Shown here: one piece after another, positions 33,264 through 41,324 of the stretch
Layout: each line of letters begins with the position of its first letter
How positions within the stretch are numbered: the first letter of the stretch is position 1
DNA from: SYFY01 sp031385325
Lineage (GTDB): Bacteria; Pseudomonadota; Gammaproteobacteria; Pseudomonadales; Azotimanducaceae
Length of the DNA stretch: 41,324 bases
NCBI GenBank assembly: GCA_031385325.1
Contig: JANNBJ010000155.1
Coordinates: 1-41,324 of the forward strand
Direction of reading: 5' to 3'
Translations under genes and position numbers: made by a program
The notes under the pieces: model-generated
Seen by the model: only the letters and a program-made list of their open reading frames with translations
Told to the model about the DNA's origin: nothing
Databases searched by the model: none

Positions 33264-35033
33264 TCAGGGCAGCTGCTCCTGACTTGACGCCGCGTCTTCG
33301 GAAAACAACAGTTTCAGTTCTTCTGCTGCTTCGAGCGTGGTCTGCCTGAAGGCGGTTTCATCGCGAAAGACGGCAGCCTGTTTGAGCAGTGTTTCGGCAT
33401 CATGAATGCGGAAGGCTTCTACGCTCTGCGCAGCAGCTTGCGGAGTCTTGCCCAGTCCAACCAGCAAGACTTTGCTGAGTTCAAGACTGGAAAAGAGCGT
33501 GTCTCGAATAACGTAGTGGACACCGATTTCGCGCAGCATCATTTCGTGATGGCGATTGCGCGCGCGCACAAAGAGCGTGACCTGAGGCCATTGCCGATGC
33601 ACGATTTCCGCGACCTTCACTGACTGCTCGATGTCTTCCAGGGTGACGACGAGGAGTTTCGCTTGCGGGACCATGGCGGCGCGCAGAGAGTCGAGGCGAG
33701 TTGCGTCGCCATAGTAGATATCGCTGCCGTACTGGCGCACGAAGTCCACCTGTTTTGGATTGGCTTCCAGTGCCGTAAACGGAATGTGGTGCATGTTGAG
33801 TATGCGAGCAACGATCTGACCGACACGGCCGAACCCAGCGATCACCACGGGGTGTTCGTGCCCATGCATCTCATCGAACGGTCGGCTGTCCTCGTGTGTC
33901 GTACGCAGCAGTCGCTCCAGCAGTTTGAGCAGGAAAGGCGTGGTCACCATGGAGAGGGTGACGACGAGGATCACGAACTCAGCAATGCTTGCTGGCAATA
34001 ACGCGACGCTTGCCGCGGTGGTCAGCAGCACAAAGGCGAACTCACCACCTTGTGACAAGGCTACGGACGTTCGGATAGCCTCAGCGTGATCAAGCCGGTG
34101 CAGACGAGCCGCTGGATACATCAATACGGTCTTGATGATCACCAGCGCGATGGTTGCACCAAGCACCTGCCAGGGTTCTGCGGCGAGCAGCGTCAGATCG
34201 GCCGACATACCAACCGCAATAAAGAACAGGCCCAGCAGGAGTCCCTTGAAGGGCAGGATGTCCGTTTCGATCTGGTGCCGGTACTCGGAGTCCGCCACCA
34301 TCATCCCGGCGATGAATGCACCCAACCCCATGCTGATCCCGGCGGCGTTCATGGCAAGCGCAGCGCCAAGCACGAGCAACAAGCCGGCAGCCGCAAACAA
34401 CTCGTCGATCCCGGTAGTGGCGACAAATCGCAGGGCGGGCCGTAACAGAAACCGGGTGGTGATGAGCCCGATGACCACCAGTCCCAGCAACGGCCAGTTG
34501 ACGTTCTGCGTGGTGGCAGCGCTCACCCCGAGCAGGCTGATGGCAGCGAGCGCTGGAATCACGGCGATGTCCTGGAGCAGCAGAATGCCAAAGGCCGCGC
34601 GTCCGTGAGGTGTCATCAACTGCTTCTGCTCGCTGAGCAGTTGCAGCACAAAGGCAGTGCTCGAAAGTGCAAGTGCAAAGCCGAGAATCATCGATTCTGT
34701 CCACGTCAGCCCGACAAAGGCCTGCACCAGAATCGCGATACCCGCAGTCGTCAACACGACCTGCGCGGTACCAAGCCCGAACACGGCCTTGCGCATCACC
34801 CACAATCGGCTTGGCTGCAACTCCAGGCCGATGATGAACAGCAGAAAAACGACGCCGATTTCCGCGAAGTGCAGTACGCCACCGGCGTCGCTGATCAGCT
34901 CGAGCCCGCTGGGGCCGATCAGTATTCCCGCGATGAGGTATCCCAGTACCGGCGATAGGCCCAGGCGTTTGCCGGCGGGAACCACGATGAGGGCTGCGGC
35001 GATGAAGATGAGGGCGTCGAGCAGGAAAGTCAT
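33264..35033 (-). CDS. KefB/KefC-type cation:proton antiporter
   Basis: A 589-residue CPA2 transporter read from ATG 35033 (MTFLLDALIFIAAALIVVPA). The longer frame up to 35222 runs into the divergent gene and is rejected. About 12 TM helices (1-375) are followed by a cytoplasmic TrkA-N/RCK domain (about 410-525) with the Rossmann motif VVIAGFGRVGQIVARIL and the Glu/Asp that binds NAD(H). KefC-type proteins export K+ and are held shut by glutathione and opened by its adducts. The divergently encoded glutathione-dependent formaldehyde dehydrogenase makes a shared electrophile-stress role attractive. No KefF/G ancillary gene is adjacent. Confidence 0.9.
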   Translation of the reverse strand: MTFLLDALIFIAAALIVVPAGKRLGLSPVLGYLIAGILIGPSGLELISDAGGVLHFAEIGVVFLLFIIGLELQPSRLWVMRKAVFGLGTAQVVLTTAGIAILVQAFVGLTWTESMILGFALALSSTAFVLQLLSEQKQLMTPHGRAAFGILLLQDIAVIPALAAISLLGVSAATTQNVNWPLLGLVVIGLITTRFLLRPALRFVATTGIDELFAAAGLLLVLGAALAMNAAGISMGLGAFIAGMMVADSEYRHQIETDILPFKGLLLGLFFIAVGMSADLTLLAAEPWQVLGATIALVIIKTVLMYPAARLHRLDHAEAIRTSVALSQGGEFAFVLLTTAASVALLPASIAEFVILVVTLSMVTTPFLLKLLERLLRTTHEDSRPFDEMHGHEHPVVIAGFGRVGQIVARILNMHHIPFTALEANPKQVDFVRQYGSDIYYGDATRLDSLRAAMVPQAKLLVVTLEDIEQSVKVAEIVHRQWPQVTLFVRARNRHHEMMLREIGVHYVIRDTLFSSLELSKVLLVGLGKTPQAAAQSVEAFRIHDAETLLKQAAVFRDETAFRQTTLEAAEELKLLFSEDAASSQEQLP

Positions 35034-35134
35034 GACGAGGTCCGTACCGCTTGAACCCCTACAGTGAATGCAGTTTCCCGTGCTTGCAATCGCGAGACGA
35101 GACGTTAGCCTCGAAGGCTCTTTCTCCTGGGGGC

Positions 35135-36253
35135 ATGGCAATGGGTATGGAAGTGCGTGCGGCTGTGGCCGTCGCTGCGGGCAAGCCGTTGGTGATTGAA
35201 AAGGTGCAACTCGAAGGACCACGCCAAGGTGAATGTCTGGTTGAAATCAAGGCGACCGGCATCTGTCATACCGACGCATACACGCTGTCTGGCGCAGATC
35301 CGGAGGGGCTGTTCCCAGCCATCATGGGACATGAAGGCGCGGGGATCGTCGTTGAAGTGGGAGAAGGCGTCACCAGCCTCAAGCCGGGTGATCACGTCAT
35401 TCCGCTTTACACGCCCGAATGCAGGCAGTGCAAGTTCTGCCTGTCCGGCAAGACCAATCTGTGCGGCGCGATTCGCGACACCCAGGGCAAGGGTGTGATG
35501 CCCGATGGCAGCAGCCGTTTTTCGCTGAATGGTCAGAAGCTCTTTCATTACATGGGCACATCGACCTTCGCGAACTACACCGTCGTGCCCGAAATTGCGC
35601 TGGCGAAGATCCGCGCTGACGCGCCTTTCGAAAAGGTCTGTTACATCGGCTGCGGAGTAACGACAGGTCTTGGCGCCGTGTTCAATACCGCGAAGGTCGA
35701 ACCTGGTGCAACCGTCGCGGTGTTCGGGCTCGGTGGTATCGGGCTCAACGTGATCCAGGGCGCGCGTATCGCAGGCGCAGATCGAATCATCGGGATCGAC
35801 ATCAACCCGTTGAAAAAACCGCTCGCCGAGAAGTTTGGCATGACCGACTTTCTCAACCCGAAGGAAGTGGACAACGTGGTCGCCGAGATTGTTGGCATGA
35901 CGGGGGGCGGGGTCGATTATTCGTTCGAATGCATCGGCAATACGGACCTGATGCGGCAGGCGCTGGAGTGCTGTCACAAGGGTTGGGGCGAGAGCATCAT
36001 CATCGGTGTGGCTGCATCAGGAAAGGAAATCTCCACGCGACCGTTTCAGCTGGTCACCGGGCGCGTCTGGAAAGGTACGGCATTCGGTGGTGTCAAAGGG
36101 CGCACTCAAGTGCCCAAAATTGTCGACTGGTACATGGAGGGCAAGATCAACATCGATGACTTGATAACGCACAAACTGAGCCTGGATCGAATCAACGAAG
36201 GCTTCGACCTCATGCATCGTGGCGAGAGCATCCGCTCCGTGGTGGTGTACTGA
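35135..36253 (+). CDS. frmA: S-(hydroxymethyl)glutathione dehydrogenase, class III ADH
   Basis: A 372-residue zinc enzyme that oxidises the formaldehyde-glutathione adduct to S-formylglutathione with NAD+. Catalytic-zinc ligands are C44 (TGICHTD), H66 (GHE) and C172 (IGCGVTTG). The structural zinc is bound by C96, C99, C102 and C110 in PECRQCKFCLSGKTNLC. The Rossmann motif is VFGLGGIGLN. The length matches class III ADH. ATG codons at 35135, 35141 and 35147 are all possible starts after GGGGGC. It is first in a four-gene run. S-formylglutathione hydrolase (frmB) is not next to it, so that step is encoded elsewhere. Confidence 0.96.
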   Translation: MAMGMEVRAAVAVAAGKPLVIEKVQLEGPRQGECLVEIKATGICHTDAYTLSGADPEGLFPAIMGHEGAGIVVEVGEGVTSLKPGDHVIPLYTPECRQCKFCLSGKTNLCGAIRDTQGKGVMPDGSSRFSLNGQKLFHYMGTSTFANYTVVPEIALAKIRADAPFEKVCYIGCGVTTGLGAVFNTAKVEPGATVAVFGLGGIGLNVIQGARIAGADRIIGIDINPLKKPLAEKFGMTDFLNPKEVDNVVAEIVGMTGGGVDYSFECIGNTDLMRQALECCHKGWGESIIIGVAASGKEISTRPFQLVTGRVWKGTAFGGVKGRTQVPKIVDWYMEGKINIDDLITHKLSLDRINEGFDLMHRGESIRSVVVY

Positions 36254-37248
36254 TGCGCGCGCAGTGGCTGGCGCAGGTGCAGGAAGAGATCCTCGAACCC
36301 GACTTGCCTATTTGTGATCCGCACCATCACCTGTGGGATCACCCCAACAATCCCTATCTGCTGCCACAGTTGCTGGCCGATACCGGCAGTGGCCATAACG
36401 TTGTGTCGACGGTGTTTGTCGAGTGCGGCAGCATGTATCGTGCCGATGGCCCGGAACCCATGCGTTGTGTAGGCGAAACCGAATTCGTCAATGGCATTGC
36501 GGCGATGACCGCGAGTGGCCAGTACGGCAAGCTGCGTGCCTGCATAGGTATCGTGTCATTGGCTGATCTCAATCTCGGCTCCGCCGTCGGCGCCGTGCTT
36601 GATGAGCACATGCGTCTGTCCCGGCGCTTTCGTGGTATCCGCCACGCTGCAGGGTGGGATGCAAGCGAAGCTGTGCGCAACTCGCACACCAACCCCTTCA
36701 GGGGCATGTTGGGTGATCGCCGCTTTCGGGAAGGTTTTGCTGAACTGGGCAAGCGTGGCCTGACCTTCGACGCCTGGCTTTACCATACGCAGATTCCAGA
36801 ACTGACCGACCTCGCGCAGGCGTTCCCCGAAACCACGATCATCTTTGACCACTTTGGCGGTCCACTGGGTATGGGTCCGTACGCCGGCAAACAGGACGAG
36901 ATCTTTGTCCAGTGGCAGAAGGATGTGACAGAGCTTGCACGATGTCCGAATGTCTTTGCCAAGCTAGGCGGGATCGTCATGCCGATCAATGGTTTCACGT
37001 TCCACAAGGCAGCAAAACCGGCGACGTCCGATCAGGTGGTAGCGGCCACAGGTCGATATCACCGGCATGCGATTGAGTGTTTCGGCGCGGACCGATGCAT
37101 GTTTGAAAGCAATTTCCCCGTGGATAAACAAAGCGTGAGTTACCCGGTACTGTGGAACGCGTTCAAGAAAATCGCAGCGGGAGCATCGAACAGTGAAAAG
37201 GCCAATCTTTTCCATGATACGGCAGTGCGCGCATACAAGCTGAGTTGA
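36253..37248 (+). CDS. Amidohydrolase-2 family TIM-barrel hydrolase
   Basis: A 331-residue metal-dependent hydrolase. DPHHHLWD near the N-terminus supplies the first metal-binding His pair. FDHFGGP contributes another His and ESNFPVDK contains the conserved Asp. The family cleaves lactones, dicarboxylates and similar compounds. Its ATG overlaps the dehydrogenase stop by one base (TGATG), so it is translationally coupled. Confidence 0.9.
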   Translation: MRAQWLAQVQEEILEPDLPICDPHHHLWDHPNNPYLLPQLLADTGSGHNVVSTVFVECGSMYRADGPEPMRCVGETEFVNGIAAMTASGQYGKLRACIGIVSLADLNLGSAVGAVLDEHMRLSRRFRGIRHAAGWDASEAVRNSHTNPFRGMLGDRRFREGFAELGKRGLTFDAWLYHTQIPELTDLAQAFPETTIIFDHFGGPLGMGPYAGKQDEIFVQWQKDVTELARCPNVFAKLGGIVMPINGFTFHKAAKPATSDQVVAATGRYHRHAIECFGADRCMFESNFPVDKQSVSYPVLWNAFKKIAAGASNSEKANLFHDTAVRAYKLS

Positions 37249-37270
37249 CAAATTCACGAACGGAGTAGCA

Positions 37271-38098
37271 ATGGAGCTGAACAACAAGGTGATGGTCATC
37301 ACGGGTGGTGCCAGCGGAATCGGCTTGGCCACCGCTCAGGTCATGGCGTCTCGAGGCGCGACGCTGGTACTGGTCGATATCGAACAGGCGGCGCTGGATC
37401 GGGCGGCGCAGTTGTTCAAGACACCGGTGATCACTCGGGTGTGTGACGTGCGTGATTTCAAAGCCATGCAAGCGCTGGCGGAAGATGTCGTTGCGACCTG
37501 CGGCGCGGTGCACGGCGTGTTCAACAATGCGGGCATTGCGGTCGGCGGACCGGTTTCAGAGATGAGCCACGATGATTGGCGCTGGGTGATCGACGTGGAT
37601 CTGTGGGGGCCGATCCACGGTGTTGAGGCGTTCCTGCCACATATACGCAAGCAGAAAGCGGGCGGGCATATCCTCTTTACGGCGTCGTTCGCGGGGCTGG
37701 TGCCCAACGTCGGACTCGGTCCGTACTGTGCGGCCAAGTATGGTGTGGTTGCGATTGCTGAGGTTCTGTCACGCGAGTTGCGCGACGACGGCATTGGCGT
37801 TTCGGTGTTGTGCCCGATGCGGGTGGCAACCAATATTGGTGCCTCGAATCGCAACCGCCAGCACGACTACGGCGCAGTGGAAGCATCGCCGCCGATACCG
37901 CCACAAGGCATCGATAACCGCAATCTGGCGGGCCGGGTTCTGGATGTGCAGGCGGTTGGTGAAATGGTGGCGGACGCTGTCGAGAACAACATTCTCTACA
38001 TTCTTCCCCATGATGAAGCCCGCGGACCGGTCGAACGTCGCTTCCAGCGCATCCTGCGTGACTTTGATTACTGGTCGAATCGCGAGTCGAAGGGTTAA
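37271..38098 (+). CDS. Short-chain dehydrogenase/reductase
   Basis: A 275-residue classical SDR. The nucleotide loop is TGGASGIGLATAQVMA. The acidic residue LVDIE after beta2 favours NAD(H). NNAG is present, and the catalytic Ser-Tyr-Lys is in FTASFAG and YCAAKYG. It starts 22 bases after the amidohydrolase stop with GGAG upstream. It is probably part of the same operon. Confidence 0.93.
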   Translation: MELNNKVMVITGGASGIGLATAQVMASRGATLVLVDIEQAALDRAAQLFKTPVITRVCDVRDFKAMQALAEDVVATCGAVHGVFNNAGIAVGGPVSEMSHDDWRWVIDVDLWGPIHGVEAFLPHIRKQKAGGHILFTASFAGLVPNVGLGPYCAAKYGVVAIAEVLSRELRDDGIGVSVLCPMRVATNIGASNRNRQHDYGAVEASPPIPPQGIDNRNLAGRVLDVQAVGEMVADAVENNILYILPHDEARGPVERRFQRILRDFDYWSNRESKG

Positions 38099-38129
38099 AC
38101 TGCGGCCCGGTTACCAGCGGACGAGTCAG

Positions 38130-38591
38130 ATGTTCCCACGCGCGATTGCTTCAGTTGTTGCCTTTGCCTTGTACGGCTGTGCAGCCATCGCATCGGATGC
38201 GCCGATTCCCCCGACCCCGGAGCCGGCATCGCTGGTTTCAGTGTCGCCCGCAGGGGCCGAGGTTTACTTCATCAGTCCGGCGGACGGTGAAACGGTAACC
38301 AGCACCTTCGTGGTTCAATTTGGATTGAAAGGCATGGGCGTTGCGCCGGCCGGAGCGGATCTGCCTAATACCGGGCATCACCATCTGCTGATCGATCAGA
38401 CTGATGGTCCGAGCAGCACGTTGCCGCTACCCAAGACCGAACAGAGTCTGCACTTTGGTGGTGGCCAGACGGAGGCGAGCGTGACCCTGACGCCAGGCAA
38501 GCACACGCTCCAACTGGTGCTCGGCAATCATCTGCATATTCCGCACAATCCGCCGGTGGTTTCAAAAGTGATCACGGTGGTGGTGAAGTAG
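38130..38591 (+). CDS. DUF4399 family exported protein
   Basis: A 153-residue protein read from ATG 38130; the long frame from 37620 mostly overlaps the SDR in another frame and is rejected. A signal peptide MFPRAIASVVAFALYGCAAIASD includes a Cys that could be a lipobox (ALYGC). The mature domain has VYFISPADGETVTSTFVVQFGLKGMGVAPAG, a GHHHLLID motif and LGNHLHIPHNPPV, the pattern of DUF4399. The His-rich parts suggest metal binding, possibly copper; that is inference. It starts 31 bases after the SDR and is followed by tRNA-Ser. Confidence 0.87.
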   Translation: MFPRAIASVVAFALYGCAAIASDAPIPPTPEPASLVSVSPAGAEVYFISPADGETVTSTFVVQFGLKGMGVAPAGADLPNTGHHHLLIDQTDGPSSTLPLPKTEQSLHFGGGQTEASVTLTPGKHTLQLVLGNHLHIPHNPPVVSKVITVVVK

Positions 38592-38663
38592 GACGTTGAA
38601 GCAAGACGGTCAGGTGAGACGTTGAAGAGAGACGAGCCCGCTGGGGCTGACAGGTTTGCGCAC

Positions 38664-38753
38664 GGAGAGGTGCCAGAGTGGCCGAATGGGCTTGACTCGA
38701 AATCAAGAGACCCTTTACGGGGTCCGTGGGTTCGACTCCCACCCTCTCCGCCA
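38664..38753 (+). tRNA. tRNA-Ser (anticodon CGA)
   Basis: A complete class II tRNA of 90 bases including the encoded CCA. The acceptor GGAGAGG pairs with CCTCTCC, followed by discriminator G and CCA. The anticodon loop CTCGAAA in the stem CTTGA/TCAAG gives CGA, reading UCG codons. The long variable arm (CCCTTTACGGGG region) and the T-loop GTTCGACTC are present. Its 3' end lies 181 bases before an integrase, the usual attachment layout for a genomic island. Confidence 0.96.
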
Positions 38754-38869
38754 AATCCCCTTACTGAGGCTTCCTATCCCTTCTCCTGAATACCGAAATA
38801 CCCTGCAAATTCTCTGGTTATAGCTTGCTATTCGCTACTATCTGTCCCTGAGGAGGCCTAAAATCTTCT

Positions 38870-38916
38870 GGGGTACGTGGCAGGGGTACAGCGAAAAATC
38901 CCTGTATCCGTACCCC
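38870..38916. promoter_or_regulatory. GGGGTAC repeats upstream of integrase
   Basis: GGGGTACG (38870-38877) is repeated as GGGGTAC at 38883-38889 and mirrored by CGTACCCC at 38909-38916. Such repeats upstream of tRNA-associated P4-type integrases often act as integrase arm or operator sites. The tRNA 3' end, from GTTCGACTC to CCA, is the likely left attachment core; its partner copy should lie at the far end of the island, outside this window. Confidence 0.5.
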
Positions 38917-38934
38917 AAGTCATGGGAGAACGGG

Positions 38935-40123
38935 ATGCTCAGTACCACGAAGATTGAGAATGCCAAGGCCAAGGAAAAGCCCTACAAGTTGTACGACGCT
39001 GAGGGTCTCTATGTTCTGGTGAATCCGAACGGCTCCAAACTCTGGCGCCCGCTATCAGTTCGAAGGGCGGGCGAAGTTGGTGGCTGTCGGAAAGTTTCCC
39101 TCAATCGGCCTCAAAGTTGCGCGAGAGCGTGCTTCGGACGCCCGAAGGCAAGTAGCCGAGGGTGTCGATCCAGCCGCTTCCAAACGCACCCAGAGGGCCG
39201 CTCAAGGGAACACGTTTCAGCTAGTCGCTGAAGAGTGGATCAAGGCCCAGACCCCTCGTTGGAAGGAACGAAACGTTCTGCTGACGCGCTCCCGACTAAC
39301 GGCCAATGTATTCCTCGAATTGGGCAAGAGACCCATTGCGTCCATCACTGCTCCAGATGTTTTGAGGGTTGTCCGTCGAATTGAGGCCCGGGGGGCGGGA
39401 GAAACTGCCAAGCGTGTTCTCGCTGTCTGTGGGCAGGTATTCCGGTATGCGATTGCTACCGGTAGAGCAGAGCGAGACCCCACCGGAGACCTTCGAGGGG
39501 CGTTGGTAGCACGTAAGCCCGGCCACAGAGCCGCAGTGACGGACCCTAAGGCACTCGGGACGTTGCTGCGCGCTATAGATGGCTACGAAGGGCGGTACAC
39601 GACCGCCGCTGCGCTCCAGCTCCTGCCGCTTCTGTTCGTTCGTCCAGGTGAACTTCGGAACATGGAGTGGCGAGAGATCGAAGGCAGTGTCTGGGAGATT
39701 CCCGGCGAGAAAATGAAGACCGGGACGCCCCATATTGTCCCATTACCTAGGCAGGCTGTAGCGATATTAGATCGATTGAGACTTGCGACAGGATCAGGTC
39801 GGCTAGTCTTTCCCTCGGACCGTTCCGCTGTGAGACCTATTAGTGATGTCACCATGACCGCTGCGCTGCGTCGTATGGGCTTTGACAAGACCCAGGTCAC
39901 TCCTCATGGATTTCGTGCCACGGCGCGGACATTGCTCGCAGAACAACTCCATGAGAAGCCAGAGCTGATCGAACATCAGTTGGCCCACTTGGTACGCGAT
40001 CCTTTAGGTCGAGCTTATAACCGGACGCAGTTTCTTCCAGAACGGAAACAAATGATGCAAAGGTGGGCGGACTATTTGGACTCGTTGAAACGACGCGGAG
40101 AGGTTATTGCGCTGAGCGCCTAG
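38935..40123 (+). pseudogene. P4-type tyrosine integrase, one frameshift
   Basis: An integrase split by a single extra C. Frame 1 starts at ATG 38935 (MLSTTKIENAKAKEKPYKLY, the DUF4102 arm-binding domain) up to KLWR. With the base at 39049 removed it continues as RYQFEGRAKLVAVGKFPSIGL in the downstream frame, which runs to 40123. The core-binding and catalytic domains are intact: Arg in RPGELRNMEWRE, His-x-x-Arg in HGFRATAR, His in IEHQLAH and Tyr in GRAYNRT. Total length would be about 395 residues, normal for the family. The base may be a true mutation that has fixed the island, or a sequencing error in the CGCCCGC context. An internal start at 39077 would lack the arm domain. Confidence 0.9.
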
Positions 40124-40229
40124 TTCCCGCTGCGCCTAGTCGTTGGGGTAGCTTCCTTACGGCGAAAAGGGGTTTTCCTTGGCCCCCTGGTGCGGCACCC
40201 AACAAGGGCCGCTGAAGGAGGTGGATGTT

Positions 40230-41321
40230 ATGACTGATTCATCGAAAGAAGTCGTACCCAAGTCTTGGCTGATTGATGACTTGGTGTACAACTTTTGGGG
40301 CGATGTTGCAGACGGCCTAACATCTTGGGAAATCTCGGACCTATGTGCCGGACTGAATCCTTACTACACGCAGGTTCTGCATCGCCCATCATGGATGCGT
40401 ACCGAACTGGACCAAATCCCAAGTGAAGCAGCCGATCGAGTCGCTGTGGCTGAGGACATTCAATACAAGTTAGAAAAACACCACGGACTCGACCAACTAA
40501 CCACAAAGGAGTGGTTTTGGGTTTTTCGCGAACTCAACCTTCTTGAGCACTTTCCAGTCTGCTATAGGCCGGATCGTCGTGCCGTTGATCCAGAGACATA
40601 TGGTTCGATCGATATCGGAGATCTGCCAAAGCCCCGTTTGAATTTTATGGAGAGAGAATCTGAGTTTTTTGCAAAGCTGAGGGAAGAAGAGCACGCGGAA
40701 CGAGAAGGCGCAGACTATTCCAAGGGCCCACTCTGGCAATACCTTAACTACGACTCGTGGACCCCATACGAGGCTATCTGTCTAATGGCCGACTTGTGGG
40801 TGATGGGCGCAGTCGAAGGAGAGCCGGAAAATCTGGAGCTAGTACCGCCGCCAAGCCCTATTCTGCTTTTCAAGAACCTTGGAAGTACTGACTACTACGA
40901 ATTTCTATCTGAGAAACAGTATTCAACGCTATCGCAAGAAGAAAAGATCAAGGTCACAATAGGTGAATTTCATATCCAAAGGTTCACGGAGTTGCGTCAA
41001 CAGTGGATTCGCGACCTAACGGCCCCTAACAACGGACTCCTGCCGAAGCAATTCTATATCGATTGGGCGAAGAACAAGAAGATCGAGATACCTTGGCTCG
41101 AATTGGCGCAGGGGAATGGATATTTCTTAACTGCGCAGAAGACCAGTGGCGACCCTGATGACTCGATCACTTTTCGCAAGGACACTCTTTTGAAGGTGAT
41201 CGCTGCGATGGCGATTGATTCGTATGAGTACGAGCGTGGTGCGGCGCGACAAAAAAGAGCCCTGTCCGAAAAGCGAGGTGCCAGCCTGCGCGCGGACAGC
41301 CCGGCGGATATTTTTGGGTAG
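40230..41321 (+). CDS. Unknown island protein
   Basis: A 363-residue protein read from ATG 40230, preceded by the strong ribosome site AAGGAGGT. The base content is visibly more AT-rich than the surrounding chromosome and the codon use differs, consistent with transfer. It is soluble, acidic and rich in aromatic residues in its middle (WTPYEAICLMADLWVMG). The C-terminal part reads FRKDTLLKVIAAMAIDSYEYE and then a basic, Ala/Arg-rich tail. I see no catalytic motif, TM or signal peptide. The position directly behind a tRNA-borne integrase marks it as island cargo. Proteins of this type near integrases are often annotated as hypothetical. Confidence 0.85.
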   Translation: MTDSSKEVVPKSWLIDDLVYNFWGDVADGLTSWEISDLCAGLNPYYTQVLHRPSWMRTELDQIPSEAADRVAVAEDIQYKLEKHHGLDQLTTKEWFWVFRELNLLEHFPVCYRPDRRAVDPETYGSIDIGDLPKPRLNFMERESEFFAKLREEEHAEREGADYSKGPLWQYLNYDSWTPYEAICLMADLWVMGAVEGEPENLELVPPPSPILLFKNLGSTDYYEFLSEKQYSTLSQEEKIKVTIGEFHIQRFTELRQQWIRDLTAPNNGLLPKQFYIDWAKNKKIEIPWLELAQGNGYFLTAQKTSGDPDDSITFRKDTLLKVIAAMAIDSYEYERGAARQKRALSEKRGASLRADSPADIFG

Positions 41322-41324
41322 TCC

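Overview
The window looks like chromosomal DNA of a free-living, moderately GC-rich Gammaproteobacterium. The evidence is OmpR-type two-component pairs, an OmpA protein with thrombospondin type-3 repeats, DUF481, DUF2959, DUF4399 and DUF6316 family proteins, a KefC-type antiporter, a glutathione-dependent formaldehyde dehydrogenase, and many acyl-CoA enzymes. I cannot fix the order or genus from this sequence alone. The base content and most families are core-like, but two stretches are accessory and decayed.

Positions 1-10900 are about envelope sensing and structure. A cut-off OmpR-type regulator overlaps its EnvZ-like kinase. A structured, terminator-ended intergenic stretch and a small DUF6316 protein follow. 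Next is a tightly overlapping three-gene operon: response regulator, periplasmic LysM-FecR protein, CHASE2 sensor kinase. Then come a DUF481 outer-membrane protein, an OmpA-like peptidoglycan-binding protein, duplicated terminators, a DUF2959 lipoprotein and a tiny coupled membrane protein.

Positions 10950-25000 are an acyl-CoA and small-molecule degradation region. An enoyl-CoA hydratase is followed by two MaoC/hot-dog proteins that probably form one heteromeric (R)-hydratase. Minus-strand genes then encode a P-loop kinase, a VOC protein, a truncated SDR remnant and an HSL-type esterase. A stand-alone ClpP paralogue converges on a five-gene minus-strand operon: M20 amidohydrolase, APH-type kinase, acyl-CoA dehydrogenase, enoyl-CoA hydratase and a 7TM hybrid histidine kinase. 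A divergent pair (enoyl-CoA hydratase and alpha/beta hydrolase) and an LLM-class flavin oxidoreductase complete the region.

Positions 25000-32500 form a patchwork. A SulP transporter has its 5' end abutting a glycosyltransferase fragment. A decayed transposase, an AAA/DUF4143-type ATPase, a 2OG-Fe(II) oxygenase pseudogene broken several times, and an acyltransferase-3 membrane protein follow.

Positions 32600-38600 return to ordinary metabolism: a VOC protein, a KefC-like antiporter, and a plus-strand run of class III alcohol dehydrogenase, amidohydrolase, SDR and DUF4399. A tRNA-Ser(CGA) at 38664-38753 marks an integration site. It is followed by a tyrosine integrase with one frameshift and an unknown, visibly more AT-rich 363-residue gene. 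This is the left end of a genomic island that continues beyond the window.

No CRISPR array, rRNA or intact transposon was seen. The least explained items are the LysM-FecR/CHASE2 signalling operon, the tiny genes behind the DUF2959 lipoprotein, the structured RNA-like stretch near 1950-2056 and the island cargo gene at the right edge.
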